Below, one piece after another: positions 41,818 to 51,120 of a DNA stretch of 64,000 nt (position 1 is its first letter; each line of letters begins with the position of its first letter). The notes beneath the pieces are model-generated. The model saw only the letters and a program-made list of their open reading frames with translations. It searched no databases and was not told the origin of the DNA. Source of the stretch: Agrobacterium cavarae (GTDB lineage: Bacteria > Pseudomonadota > Alphaproteobacteria > Rhizobiales > Rhizobiaceae); the NCBI RefSeq assembly GCF_004310285.1, contig NZ_SISF01000025.1, positions 105,568 to 169,567 on the forward strand, read 5' to 3'. A program made the translations under genes and the position numbers.

Positions 41818-44800
41818 TCAGCCAATCGACATCAGGCTGGCATTGCCGCCGGCAGCCGTCGTGTTGACGCTGACCGACACTTCCTCGAGCAGCCAGTTGA
41901 GATTGTAGGGCTGGGTTACGCCCTGAACCTCTTCCATCGATGCGGCCTGAACCAGCACCAGCGGGCCTTCCAGCGTGGCGATCCGGCTGTTGACGGCGCG
42001 AACGCGATCCGCGTCCCCTTCCACCAGCGCGCCAGCGAAGGGTCCAGCAGCCTGCCAGTCGGCGCTCCAGGACAGGCGTGTTTTGACCGATGGTGGGGCC
42101 GTTGCCAGAGCGTCTTCCAGACCGCTGTCCTTGTCGATGATGATGGTGTTGCCGCTCGCAAGTGCCGCCGCTAGCTGGCGATAAAGGCCGTGCGTGGAGA
42201 CCGGCGCCAGCAAGACTTTGCCGCGCGGATGAAGCGCGTAAATATTGCGCTCGCCAACCGGACCGGCAAGCTCCGTCTCGAAGCCGAGCGCCGACGACTG
42301 CGCGGAGGTTCTTGCCACTTCCGCCGCCTGCGTTTCGTTCTTGCCGTCCAGCCATTGAGCCAGATCGATAACCGCCTGATCCTTATGCTGCGCAGCGCGC
42401 TCCACCAGCGGAGCCACACGTGTCAGCCTGCCGAGATAGAGCGGCCCGCCGGCCTTGGGGCCTGTGCCGGAAAGGCCTCGTCCGCCGAAGGGCTGAACCC
42501 CAACCACTGCGCCGATGATGTTGCGGTTGACGTAGAGATTGCCCGCCTTCACCCGCGACAGCACGTGCGCGATCGTCGCATCAAGGCGGGTGTGCAGACC
42601 AAAGGTCAAGCCATAACCCGTTGCGTTGATATCGTCGATCAGCCGATCGAGCTTTTCGCGCTTGAAGCGGATGACATGTAGGACAGGGCCGAAGACTTCG
42701 CGCTTCAAATCGCCAAGTGACTTCAACTCGATAATGGTTGGCGGCACGAAGGTGCCGTTCTGACTGTCGCCGGCGAGCGAAATCTGCTCGATCGTGTTGC
42801 CAAGGCCGCGCATGGCTTCGATATGCTTTTCGATATTGTCCTTGGCTTCCGCGCTGATCACCGGGCCGACATCGACCGAAAGCTGATCGGTGCGGCCGAT
42901 GCGCAATTCATGGAGCGCGCCCTTCAGCATCGTCAGCGTCCGCTCAGCCACATCGTCCTGAAGGCAGAGAACGCGAAGCGCCGAGCAGCGCTGGCCGGCG
43001 CTGTCGAAAGCAGAAGCGATCACGTCCGCCACCACCTGTTCGGCAAGCGCCGAGGAGTCGACGATCATGGCGTTCTGACCGCCGGTCTCGGCAATCAGCG
43101 GAATGGTGCGTCCGTCACTCGAAACACGCTCGGCAAGCTGCTTCTGGATCAATCGCGCCACTTCGGTGGAGCCGGTAAACATCACGCCAGCTGTCTGCGG
43201 AGCCGCCACGAGCTGCGCGCCAGTCTGGCCTGCACCAGGCAGAAGCTGAACAGCATCGGCAGGAACCCCGGCTTCGTGCAGAAGTCGCACGCCTTCGGCT
43301 GCGATCAGCGGCGTTTCTTCCGCCGGTTTCGCCAATACGGGGTTGCCGGCAACGAGAGCCGCCGCAACTTGGCCGATGAAGATCGCCAGCGGGAAGTTCC
43401 ATGGGCTGATGCAGACTATCGGTCCGAGTGGCTGTTGCAGCAGGCCGAATGTGCTGCGTGCTTCCGCCGCGTAGTAGCGCAGGAAGTCGATGGCTTCCCG
43501 CACCTCCGCGATCGCGTTGGGAGCCGATTTCCCGGCTTCGCGCATGATGAGGCCAAGCAGGGTTGGCATCCGCGCCTGCATGAGGTCCGCTGCCTTTTCC
43601 AGGCAGTACGCGCGCGTCTCGGTGCTGGACTGCGGCCATGATGAGGATGCTGCGGCGGCCAGCGCCCTGGCGACATCCTCCTGCGTCGGTTCTGTCACAT
43701 AGCCAACGATGTCGTTGTGGTCGCCGGGGTTCTTCACCGGACGCGTCTCTCCGGAGGCGTTGGGGGCAGCAGCCTTCCACTCCATGGTAACGCTTGCGGA
43801 AAGTGCCGTGCTCAGTTCGGCGAGCGCATCTTCATTGGCAAGGTCCAGGCCGCTGGAGTTCACCCTCGCGCCATAAAGCGCTTCAGGCTTGGCGATCTTG
43901 TCATGCTGGGCGCCGGGGACCGGCATTGCCCTTACCACGGCCACCGGGTCTTCCAGCAGAGAATCGACAGGTACATTCGGATCGGCAATGCGGTTGACGA
44001 AGGAAGAGTTGGCGCCATTTTCCAGCAACCGACGAACGAGGTAGGCCAAGAGCGTTTCATGCGTCCCGACAGGCGCATAGAAACGGCATGGGCGGTCAAG
44101 GTTCTGCTTGCCGACGACTTCGCTGTAAAGCGGTTCGCCCATGCCATGCAGGCACTGAAACTCATAGTCGCCGATTTTGAAGTCTGGGCCAGCGAGATGG
44201 TAGATCGTCGCCATCGACTGCGCATTGTGGGTGGCAAACTGCGGGAAGATGACGTCCCGCGCGGCCAACAGCTTTCGAGCGCAGGCGATGTAAGACACAT
44301 CGGTGTGGACCTTGCGGGTGAAGACAGGGAAGTCTTCCAAACCGTCTAGCTGAGCGCGCTTGATCTCGGCGTCCCAGTAAGCACCCTTCACCAGCCGCAC
44401 CATGATGCGGCGGTTGGAACGGCGGGCGAGATCGATAATGTAGTCGAGCACGAAGGGGCAGCGGCGGCCATAGGCCTGAACGACGAAGCCAAGGCCTGAC
44501 CAGTTGCCAAGATCGGTATCGAGCGCCAGTGATTCCAGCAGATCGAGCGAAATCTCCAGCCGATCGGCTTCTTCCGCGTCGATGTTGAGGCCGATGTCAT
44601 AGCTCTTCGCCAAAACCATCAGCGCCTTTACGCGCGGCAGAAGTTCCGCCATCACACGCTCGGCTTGCGATCGAGAATAGCGCGGATGGAGTGCAGAAAG
44701 CTTGATGGAAATGCCAGGTCCACCATAGACGCCACGCCCGGCGGACGCCTTGCCGATGGCGTGGATTGCCTGTTCGTAATCGCGGTAGTAGCGCTCGGCG

Positions 44801-45501
44801 TCCTTGGCAGTCGTCGCCGCTTCACCCAGCATGTCATAGGAATACTGGAAGCCCTTTGCTTCGAGCGGTCGCGAGCGGCTGATGGCTTCCTCGATGGTCT
44901 GGCCCGTGACGAACTGCTCGCCCATCATGCGCATGGCCATATCGACGCCACGACGTATGACCGGCTCTCCGGCACGGGAGATCAGCTTCGTCAGCGCGGC
45001 AGATAGGCCCCTGTCGTTGACAGTCGAGGTCAGCTTACCGGTGATGACGAGGCCCCAGGTCGCGGCATTGACGAAAAGCGAACGACCGCCGCCGAGATGC
45101 GATTTCCAATCGCCCGTGGCGATCTTGTCGCGGATCAGCGCATCGCGTGTCGCCGTGTCGGGAATGCGCAACAGCGCTTCGGCAAGGCACATCAGCGCCA
45201 CGCCTTCCTGGCTGGAGAGGGAATATTCCTGCACCAATCCCTCAACGCCTGTACCCTTGGCTTTTGCGCGCAGCGCCTCGATCAGTCGGCGAGCCGTTGC
45301 TTTGATCGTCTGGGCTTCGCTGTCGCTGACGCTCGCCGCGTCGAGAAGGGGTGCAAGGCATTCCGGTTCAGAGCGGCGATAGGCTGCGGTGATCGCCTGG
45401 CGGAGCGCGCTCTGTTCTCGGACCTGCGGTGCGAAACGGTCAAAAATGCCAACTGGCGTTGTCGCTTCAGTGAGTGCAACGGTGGATGCAGTTCCCGCCA
45501 T
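41818..45501 (-). CDS. putA: Bifunctional proline dehydrogenase / P5C dehydrogenase
   Basis: A 1227-residue PutA. The proline dehydrogenase barrel spans about residues 180-510, with FAD/substrate motifs RGVYGGPGISIKLSALHPRY, GLNIDAEEADRLEISLDLLE and RLVKGAYWDAEIKRAQ. The glutamate semialdehyde dehydrogenase follows from about residue 580 (SPWNFPLAIFIGQVAAALVAGN; AETGGQNAMIVDSSAL; AGQRCSALRVLCL with the catalytic Cys). A C-terminal extra domain completes this long form. There is no N-terminal ribbon-helix-helix, so it does not self-repress. The ATG at 45501 has GAGGG 9 nt upstream. It is divergent from putR. Confidence 0.97.
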   Translation of the reverse strand: MAGTASTVALTEATTPVGIFDRFAPQVREQSALRQAITAAYRRSEPECLAPLLDAASVSDSEAQTIKATARRLIEALRAKAKGTGVEGLVQEYSLSSQEGVALMCLAEALLRIPDTATRDALIRDKIATGDWKSHLGGGRSLFVNAATWGLVITGKLTSTVNDRGLSAALTKLISRAGEPVIRRGVDMAMRMMGEQFVTGQTIEEAISRSRPLEAKGFQYSYDMLGEAATTAKDAERYYRDYEQAIHAIGKASAGRGVYGGPGISIKLSALHPRYSRSQAERVMAELLPRVKALMVLAKSYDIGLNIDAEEADRLEISLDLLESLALDTDLGNWSGLGFVVQAYGRRCPFVLDYIIDLARRSNRRIMVRLVKGAYWDAEIKRAQLDGLEDFPVFTRKVHTDVSYIACARKLLAARDVIFPQFATHNAQSMATIYHLAGPDFKIGDYEFQCLHGMGEPLYSEVVGKQNLDRPCRFYAPVGTHETLLAYLVRRLLENGANSSFVNRIADPNVPVDSLLEDPVAVVRAMPVPGAQHDKIAKPEALYGARVNSSGLDLANEDALAELSTALSASVTMEWKAAAPNASGETRPVKNPGDHNDIVGYVTEPTQEDVARALAAAASSSWPQSSTETRAYCLEKAADLMQARMPTLLGLIMREAGKSAPNAIAEVREAIDFLRYYAAEARSTFGLLQQPLGPIVCISPWNFPLAIFIGQVAAALVAGNPVLAKPAEETPLIAAEGVRLLHEAGVPADAVQLLPGAGQTGAQLVAAPQTAGVMFTGSTEVARLIQKQLAERVSSDGRTIPLIAETGGQNAMIVDSSALAEQVVADVIASAFDSAGQRCSALRVLCLQDDVAERTLTMLKGALHELRIGRTDQLSVDVGPVISAEAKDNIEKHIEAMRGLGNTIEQISLAGDSQNGTFVPPTIIELKSLGDLKREVFGPVLHVIRFKREKLDRLIDDINATGYGLTFGLHTRLDATIAHVLSRVKAGNLYVNRNIIGAVVGVQPFGGRGLSGTGPKAGGPLYLGRLTRVAPLVERAAQHKDQAVIDLAQWLDGKNETQAAEVARTSAQSSALGFETELAGPVGERNIYALHPRGKVLLAPVSTHGLYRQLAAALASGNTIIIDKDSGLEDALATAPPSVKTRLSWSADWQAAGPFAGALVEGDADRVRAVNSRIATLEGPLVLVQAASMEEVQGVTQPYNLNWLLEEVSVSVNTTAAGGNASLMSIG

Positions 45502-45598
45502 CGGATCGGCCCTCGATTGGATTCGTGAAAAGATGAGGTGGCCTTTTGCCTTCCCCATATTGGTTCACAGAATAACACCACCGGCGAAATTGCTATGG

Positions 45599-45611
45599 CC
45601 TTATTTTAAGG
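45599..45611. promoter_or_regulatory. Dyad in the putA-putR intergenic region
   Basis: CCTTA-TTT-TAAGG is a short perfect dyad, surrounded by AT-rich sequence (45600-45650) resembling Lrp-type binding regions. Lrp-family PutR proteins bind their own divergent promoter region. Short, so chance cannot be excluded. Confidence 0.3.
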
Positions 45612-45661
45612 GTAGAAAAGGAAATACGAACTTTTATTTTCGAGTTTTGCAGGAAAAGTGG

Positions 45662-46132
45662 ATGATGAAGGCGCAAGAAACAGGCGATCTGGATCACTTC
45701 GATATGAGGATCATGGAAGCGCTGAGCGAGGACGGGCGAATGTCCGTGCTGGAATTGTCGCGGCGCGTGGGGCTTTCGAAGACGCCCTGCCAGACCCGCC
45801 TGAAGCGGCTTGTCGATGAGGGCTATATTCTGGGTTTCCGGGCGTCGCTCAATGCAGCGAAGCTTGGGCTCGAGCACATCGCTTTCACCGAGGTCAAGCT
45901 TTCCGATACGAGAGAGAAGGCGTTGGATGAGTTCAATGCAGCGGTGCGCAAGATCAAGGAGGTGGAGGAGTGCCACATGATCGCGGGCGCGTTCGACTAC
46001 CTGCTGAAAGTAAGAACGACAGACATCCGCAAATATCGACGGGTGCTTGGCGAGAAAATCTCGAGCCTGCCTTCGGTCGCGAATACATCGACCTTTGTCG
46101 TGATGGAATCCGTCAAGGACACGGGGATGTGA
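45662..46132 (+). CDS. putR: Lrp/AsnC family regulator PutR
   Basis: A 156-residue Lrp-type regulator: N-terminal HTH (residues 10-60; MSVLELSRRVGLSKTPCQTR) and a C-terminal RAM effector-binding domain with EVEECHMIAGAFDYLLKV and STFVVMESVKD. It is divergent from putA, the arrangement in which PutR activates putA in response to proline in Agrobacterium and Rhodobacter. The start at 45662 has AGGAAAAG upstream. The frame is open much further upstream, into the putA control region, but is not homologous there. Confidence 0.93.
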   Translation: MMKAQETGDLDHFDMRIMEALSEDGRMSVLELSRRVGLSKTPCQTRLKRLVDEGYILGFRASLNAAKLGLEHIAFTEVKLSDTREKALDEFNAAVRKIKEVEECHMIAGAFDYLLKVRTTDIRKYRRVLGEKISSLPSVANTSTFVVMESVKDTGM

Positions 46133-46174
46133 CGGGCAGCGTCAGTGGGCCACCCGTCATGTTATTGAACGCGA

Positions 46175-46744
46175 TTAGCGAAGACCCATTGCAGCAGTGA
46201 CTGCCGTGGTCTGGGCGTCAGGACCGAACTCGTTTTCGTTTTCGATGCCGAGCAATTCTTGCAGACGCATGCGTGCACGGCTGACACGGCTCTTGATCGT
46301 ACCGACAGGGCAACCGCAAATCTCTGCAGCTTCCTCATAGGCAAAGCCCGAAGCACCGATCAACAAAATGGCTTCACGCTGATCGTCCGGCAATTTTTCG
46401 AGAGCCTGGCGGAAATCGTGCAAGTCAACCGAGCCATGCTGTTCCGGCGGGACGGACAGGCGCGAGGTATATGCCCCGTCGGTGTCCTGAACCTCACGGC
46501 CGGATTTGCGGATCTGGCTGTAGAACTCGTTGCGCAGGATGGTCACCAGCCATGCACGCATATTCGTGCCAGGCTGGTAGCTTTCCTGCTTCGCCCAGGC
46601 TTTCATGATCGTGTCCTGGACAAGATCGTCAGCGCGGTCGCGAGAGCGAATGAGGGATATAGCGAATGCGCGCAGGTTCGGCAGGGCCGCCAGCATTTCG
46701 CGTTTAAAGTTGTGGCCGTCTTTTTCCACGTCTTGTGTCATCAT
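46175..46744 (-). CDS. ecfG: General stress response sigma factor EcfG
   Basis: A 189-residue group 4 sigma factor. Region 2 (about residues 18-80: LRAFAISLIRSRDRADDLVQ, DTIMKAWAKQESY, MRAWLVTILRNEFYSQIRK) and region 4 (about 110-170: LPDDQREAILLIGASGFAYE, EAAEICGCPVGTIKSRVSRA) are intact. Directs transcription from GGAAC/CGTT promoters when released from NepR. Its ATG overlaps the nepR stop (ATGA), and phyR is divergent from nepR: the standard alphaproteobacterial stress locus. Confidence 0.95.
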   Translation of the reverse strand: MMTQDVEKDGHNFKREMLAALPNLRAFAISLIRSRDRADDLVQDTIMKAWAKQESYQPGTNMRAWLVTILRNEFYSQIRKSGREVQDTDGAYTSRLSVPPEQHGSVDLHDFRQALEKLPDDQREAILLIGASGFAYEEAAEICGCPVGTIKSRVSRARMRLQELLGIENENEFGPDAQTTAVTAAMGLR

Positions 46745-46941
46745 TCACCCGAAGCTTTCGATCTGCGCTCAGCCTCGTCAAGCTTTTCGAGAAGGTCGAG
46801 GAACTTGTCCGGGATACCTTCATCCTGGACAGCGTCGTAAAGTTCTCTCAATTTCCGGGTGATGACCGCTCGTCCGGAATCGGGCACACTTGGCCCCGCT
46901 CCGTTATCAGACGAATCCTGATCCGATTGAAACATGCTCAT
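46741..46941 (-). CDS. nepR: Anti-sigma factor NepR
   Basis: A 66-residue acidic protein. The conserved NepR core reads ITRKLRELYDAVQDEGIPDK followed by FLDLLEKLDEAE, two helices that clamp the sigma factor or the PhyR sigma-like domain. The disordered N-terminus (DQDSSDNGAGPS) is typical. Short leader, about 26 bases from the predicted EcfG start point. Translationally coupled to ecfG, ensuring matched amounts. Confidence 0.94.
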   Translation of the reverse strand: MSMFQSDQDSSDNGAGPSVPDSGRAVITRKLRELYDAVQDEGIPDKFLDLLEKLDEAERRSKASGE

Positions 46942-46973
46942 GAGTGCGGGTATTCCTTTTGTGACGCTTTATA

Positions 46974-46998
46974 AATGCGCTCACAAAAAAAACGTTCC
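46974..46998 (-). promoter_or_regulatory. EcfG-type promoter for nepR-ecfG
   Basis: Minus strand GGAAC (46998-46994), 16 bases, then CATT (46977-46974), i.e. GGAAC-N18-TT. Fits autoregulation by EcfG. Confidence 0.72.
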
Positions 46999-47006
46999 AA
47001 GCCTGC

Positions 47007-47031
47007 GGAACTTTTTTTTCCTTCAGGCATT
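47007..47031 (+). promoter_or_regulatory. EcfG-type promoter for phyR
   Basis: Plus strand GGAAC (47007-47011), 16 bases, then CATT (47028-47031), the same element and spacing as the divergent nepR promoter. The -35 elements are only 8 bases apart, back to back. Confidence 0.72.
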
Positions 47032-47078
47032 AATCCCGCAGGTTTGCGCTGCAGGCCGCATGAACAGGGGAGAATTAC

Positions 47079-47873
47079 ATGTCCGTTTCTACACGCATTG
47101 CACCGCACCTACCTTATCTCCGTAGGTTCGCGCGTGCCGTTTGCGGGTCTCAATCCACCGGCGATGCCTACGTCGCTGCTAGCCTCGAAGCTCTGATCGC
47201 CGATGTCAGCATTTTTCCGCAGACGAGCAGCGATCGTGTTTCGCTTTATCAATTGTTTGTCTCTATTTTTAGTTCCGTCACTATCAACATCAAGACGGAT
47301 GAGAACCTGACAGGCTGGGAAAAGCGCGCTTCTGCCAATCTTTCGGCCGTTCCGGCTGTGCCGCGGCAGGCGTTTCTGCTGACCACCGTCGAAGAGTTTT
47401 CTCCCTCGGAAGCCGCTGAAGTTCTCCAGGTTCCGGAAAGCGATATCGGCAAGTTGATCGATGAAGCGGCGTCCGAAATCGCCCGCCAGGTTGCGACCGA
47501 CATCATGATCATCGAAGACGAACCGCTGATCGCGATGGACATCGAGCAGATGGTGACCGATCTTGGCCACAACGTCACCGGCATCGCCCGCACCCATAAG
47601 GAAGCGCTGGAACTCTTCCACCGCACCCAGCCAAAGATGATCCTTGCGGATATTCAGCTTGCTGACGGCAGTTCCGGCCTTGACGCGATGAAGGACATCC
47701 TGCAGATGACGACCCTTCCGGTCATCTTCATCACCGCCTTCCCTGAGCGTCTGCTCACCGGTGAGCGGCCTGAGCCGACCTTCCTTGTGACCAAGCCGTT
47801 CAATCCAGATATGGTTAAGGCGCTGATCAGTCAGGCTCTGTTCTTTAATGAAAGTTCACGTGTTGCCGCGTAA
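47079..47873 (+). CDS. phyR: General stress response anti-anti-sigma factor PhyR
   Basis: A 264-residue response regulator with a sigma-factor-like N-terminal domain (about residues 1-135: region 2-like helices, then VPRQAFLLTTVEEFSPSEAA and EVLQVPESDIGKLIDEA as the region 4-like part) and a C-terminal receiver (DIMIIEDEPLIAMDIEQM; phospho-acceptor Asp in ILADIQLADG at about residue 191; conserved Lys in FLVTKPF). Phosphorylation lets it bind NepR and free EcfG. AGGGGAGAATTAC precedes the ATG. It is divergent from nepR-ecfG. Confidence 0.96.
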   Translation: MSVSTRIAPHLPYLRRFARAVCGSQSTGDAYVAASLEALIADVSIFPQTSSDRVSLYQLFVSIFSSVTINIKTDENLTGWEKRASANLSAVPAVPRQAFLLTTVEEFSPSEAAEVLQVPESDIGKLIDEAASEIARQVATDIMIIEDEPLIAMDIEQMVTDLGHNVTGIARTHKEALELFHRTQPKMILADIQLADGSSGLDAMKDILQMTTLPVIFITAFPERLLTGERPEPTFLVTKPFNPDMVKALISQALFFNESSRVAA

Positions 47874-47981
47874 TTCATGCTGAGTGTCGTTATGTCCCGC
47901 AACTCTTGCGGCTGCTGGACGTTTGACGCAAGGATAGTCGGCGCGGGCGCTTCGCGGCTCGACGTCGTTTTCCGCTAGGAG

Positions 47982-48980
47982 ATGAAATTGCATCGGCTCG
48001 CGTGGCACAACAGAGACCGAAACGAAGGTGAATTGCATGATTCGCTGGTGTTGGCTTTGCTCGACTCCGGCGAAACTGTCATGCTGCAGGATCGTGACCG
48101 GGATTACATATTCATTGCCAATCTGCCGGACGTTTGGAACCTCCCGACGGAGCGGGAAGACGAGCCTACGGACATCAACATCTTCGGCAAGGACCTTGCT
48201 CAGCGTCTGTCGGAGCTGAAGAAGGACCTGAGCGCTGCGGGCAGCCGCGGCACGCTTGAGGTGATGGCTGGCAAGGACAGGATATTCCAGTTCCATGTCT
48301 ATTCCACGGTCAACATGTCTGGCCAGGGAGTTTTGAAGACGACGATCCGCGAGGTCACCGTCGAGCGCCGCCGCGAACAGTTGCTGCGCTCGCTGCTGCG
48401 CGAGGTCAGTCATCGTTCGAAAAATCTTCTGGCAATCATCCAGAGCCTTTCGGCACAGACGGCACGGTTCAGCTTCACCAAAGAAGATTTCCTACGGAAA
48501 TTCCGAGGGCGGCTGCATGCGCTGGCACAATCTCAAGATCTGATCACCGATTCCGACTGGCGCGGAGCGGAAATTTTCGAGTTGTTGAAACAGCAATCGG
48601 ATCTCTACCTTCCAGAATATCCTCACCTGGTTCAGATGAAGGGTGAAAACCTCTTGCTCAATCCGAATGGCGCTCTCTATGTGGGGCTGGCCTTCCACGA
48701 ACTGGTGGTGAATACCGTCAGCCACAGCCCCAACCTGGCGCTTCACTTGCCCATCACGCTGGAATGCCGGCGCGACGGGGATTTTTTCGAGGTGAGCTGG
48801 AGCGAACCGCTCTCTCCGGATGATCTGCCCGCATCGCAAGAGAGCGACCGACGAAGCAACTTTGGTAGCGTTGTCCTCGAAAAGGTGGTGCCAGCAGCCC
48901 TTGCAGGGGAGGCGAGGTACGACATCTCGGCCAGTGACATCGGATATACGCTGCGCTTCCCTGCTCCGGTCGCGTCCTGA
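47982..48980 (+). CDS. Soluble HWE/HisKA_2 sensor histidine kinase
   Basis: A 332-residue cytoplasmic kinase. Residues about 20-120 look like a PAS domain (VMLQDRDRDYIFIANLPDVW). The dimerisation helix contains EVSHRSKNLLAIIQSLSAQT, with the phospho-accepting His at residue 144 and the Arg-x-Lys-Asn pattern of the HWE/HisKA_2 group. An ATPase domain follows (LAFHELVVNTVSH; final G box NFGSVVLEKVVPAALAG). Kinases of this type phosphorylate PhyR, and this one lies just downstream of phyR on the same strand. AGGAG abuts the ATG directly, so a TTG at 48036 might be the true start. Confidence 0.88.
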   Translation: MKLHRLAWHNRDRNEGELHDSLVLALLDSGETVMLQDRDRDYIFIANLPDVWNLPTEREDEPTDINIFGKDLAQRLSELKKDLSAAGSRGTLEVMAGKDRIFQFHVYSTVNMSGQGVLKTTIREVTVERRREQLLRSLLREVSHRSKNLLAIIQSLSAQTARFSFTKEDFLRKFRGRLHALAQSQDLITDSDWRGAEIFELLKQQSDLYLPEYPHLVQMKGENLLLNPNGALYVGLAFHELVVNTVSHSPNLALHLPITLECRRDGDFFEVSWSEPLSPDDLPASQESDRRSNFGSVVLEKVVPAALAGEARYDISASDIGYTLRFPAPVAS

Positions 48981-49341
48981 CGTGAAAGACGTCCTTTGCG
49001 TGGAAACCTTCACGCAAAGCGCTACGGGATGGGCTCGAGATCGGGATCGATTTTTTTCAGCCCATATGCATGTCGAAAGAACTTGTGCGCCGCTCACCAC
49101 GTCCTAAAGCATGATCCGCACAAAGTGCGCAGCTGGTTGTGACAGCGACATGCGATACGCGACTTAAGATGTGGAGCGAATCTGAGAGATCGCGAGATGC
49201 TTCACAGGACACGCGGTCATCTCAGCGCGTCTTCGACTAGCGGGCTATCTCAGGTGATGAGTTAGGGCTTAATGTATCGATGGTGGAAATTCCCCGCGTC
49301 TCGGCACGACTTAGAGAGTGAGGACTGTCGATCGGTGACCC

Positions 49342-49378
49342 AAAAACAGAAAAGCACGGCTCGGGGGAGAGCCGTGCT
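49342..49378 (-). terminator. Terminator of the 49504-51120 kinase gene
   Basis: Perfect 10-bp stem AGCACGGCTC (49353-49362) / GAGCCGTGCT (49369-49378), loop of 6. Read on the minus strand it is followed by TTTTCTGTTTTT. The remainder of the 48981-49503 gap is non-coding. It has a perfect 9-bp hairpin CTTTGCGTG/CACGCAAAG (48994-49019), just after the plus-strand kinase, and an ATGGGCT/AGCCCAT repeat around a T-run at 49051-49057. Confidence 0.75.
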
Positions 49379-49503
49379 ATTCAGGGGCAGGTTTTCAGGG
49401 GCAAAACCTGCTGCGCCGGGCCTCTAGGCGGGGACGGGGAATTGGCCTGGCGTGCTGAAGAAACGTACGCACCTATTCTTGGTTCCAGAGGCCCAACGAT
49501 ATT

Positions 49504-51120
49504 TTACGCAGTCTCTGGGCCAGAATTTCTTTTGAGCAGCCGCTCCACGGGCGCGGTCATCGACCAAGTAAACCCGGTTTGCGCATAATCCGTTGAAACG
49601 ACAGCAGAAAATGCGCTTTCCGCATGGCGCTTTATGATCGTAGAGCCAAATCCTCGACGTGAAGGCTGGCTGGCCGGCGGGCCACCTGTCTCGGTCCACT
49701 CCATCGTCACGCTATCGTGATCGGTTGAATTAAGGGCCCAATGAAGCCGCACGCGTCCTTCCCTGACCGAAAGCGCGCCGTACTTGATCGAGTTTGTGCT
49801 CAGTTCATGAAGGATGAGGCCGAGATTTTGCGCAGCTTCGGGCGATAGAAGGAAATCCTCGCCTGAGATATCGACCTGATGGGCTGTCGAGCCAAACACC
49901 TCAAGGTGACCTTTCACCAGACGGTGGATCGGCAGGCCTTCCCACTGGACCTCGGCCAGTGCCGAGATCGACATGGCGAGACCTCGGAGTCTGTGATCGA
50001 CTTCCTTCTGCAGTTCGGGAACGGTCGTGTTCTCCCGCGCCAATTGGCGCATCATCGCCTGCACCAGGGTCAACATGTTCTTGGACCGATGAACCAGTTC
50101 ATGCAAAATCAGCTGGTTACGGTCTTCTGCCTGACTACGATCGAAAGACGCGTTGGAGAGTGCCACACCGACCTGGTTGAGTTCCTTGACGTTGGTTTCG
50201 ACGCGCGAGACGATTTCGCCTTCGCCGATGCGTTCAGCCACGGCGACGAGTTGTTTGACGGACTGCCGCAATTGCCGGCCGACAAGGTAGGTGCCGAGGA
50301 CTGCAGCCAGGACGATGAAAAGGCTGCCGATCAACATCTGCCGCCAAGTGCTGCGCAAGGCCGAGTCGCTACGGTCTATCGCGCCCGCCACGACCGCTTT
50401 CCAGGGCCAGCCGGGAAGTTGGGCGTAGGCATAGATGTTGTTATGAGCGTCGGTGAAGCTCCCGCTGAAAGCCGACATGCCGGCCGCAAGTTTTGCCGGC
50501 TCATAGGCGATACCGGGCGCTGCCTGTTGCATATTGCTTGAAATCACCACGCGCCCGCCGCTGTCGATCACCGATGCCGACCATCCAGCGGGGATTGCGT
50601 CCGTCGAGATCAGGCTTGAGAGATCCTTCGCGGCTTGCGTAACGATCAACACGTCGCCAGCGGCTGCGAGCTGACGGGGCAGGGGAAGGGTGACGGTGAA
50701 CACCCATTCCTTGCGGTTGGTGGCATAGAAGATGTTCGAAAGCATGATCCGCTTGGCATCGATCGCCTCCTGAATATGGGCATCCGCAGGAACCTGGCCT
50801 AGAGGCTGCCCGTAGGGAATGCGCGTATTGACCTTCTGAACGCCGTCGCGCGTGGCGACCACCACGTAGATGTTTCGCTGGCGCAGGCTTTCACTGACGC
50901 GCTGATGGAAACTGGCGAGATCGCCATCTTCCAGTTCCGGAAACTGCACGAGGAGATTAAGCGTGGTGCTCAGTTCCTGAAGACGCCGCTCGATGTTGCG
51001 GCTGATGGCGCGGGCATCGTCGACGGCTTCACGCTGCAAATCTTCCCGTTCATCCGCTTCTAGCCGCAACATCAGATAACCGGCAAAAATAATCAGCGGT
51101 AGGGTCACCAGCGTCGTCAT
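49504..51120 (-). CDS. Membrane-bound HWE/HisKA_2 sensor histidine kinase with extracytoplasmic sensor
   Basis: A 538-residue kinase. TM1 is at residues about 3-20 (LVTLPLIIFAGYLMLRL), a periplasmic Cache-like sensor domain at about 30-255, TM2 at about 262-281 (MLIGSLFIVLAAVLGTYLV), a HAMP segment at about 282-335, then the H box ILHELVHRSKNMLTLVQAMM with His at residue 344 and an HWE-type ATPase domain (LGLILHELSTNSIKYGAL; GFGSTIIKRHAESA). No response regulator is adjacent. Given the neighbourhood it may feed PhyR. The ATG at 51120 is the only usable start. The sequence stays open upstream but without a start codon. Confidence 0.88.
   Translation of the reverse strand: MTTLVTLPLIIFAGYLMLRLEADEREDLQREAVDDARAISRNIERRLQELSTTLNLLVQFPELEDGDLASFHQRVSESLRQRNIYVVVATRDGVQKVNTRIPYGQPLGQVPADAHIQEAIDAKRIMLSNIFYATNRKEWVFTVTLPLPRQLAAAGDVLIVTQAAKDLSSLISTDAIPAGWSASVIDSGGRVVISSNMQQAAPGIAYEPAKLAAGMSAFSGSFTDAHNNIYAYAQLPGWPWKAVVAGAIDRSDSALRSTWRQMLIGSLFIVLAAVLGTYLVGRQLRQSVKQLVAVAERIGEGEIVSRVETNVKELNQVGVALSNASFDRSQAEDRNQLILHELVHRSKNMLTLVQAMMRQLARENTTVPELQKEVDHRLRGLAMSISALAEVQWEGLPIHRLVKGHLEVFGSTAHQVDISGEDFLLSPEAAQNLGLILHELSTNSIKYGALSVREGRVRLHWALNSTDHDSVTMEWTETGGPPASQPSRRGFGSTIIKRHAESAFSAVVSTDYAQTGFTWSMTAPVERLLKRNSGPETA

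Noticed and set aside
49108..49160. Segment AAAGCATGATCCGCACAAAG resembling another rhizobial palindromic repeat
   Set aside because: Only the first block resembles repeats I know. The matching second arm is not convincing.
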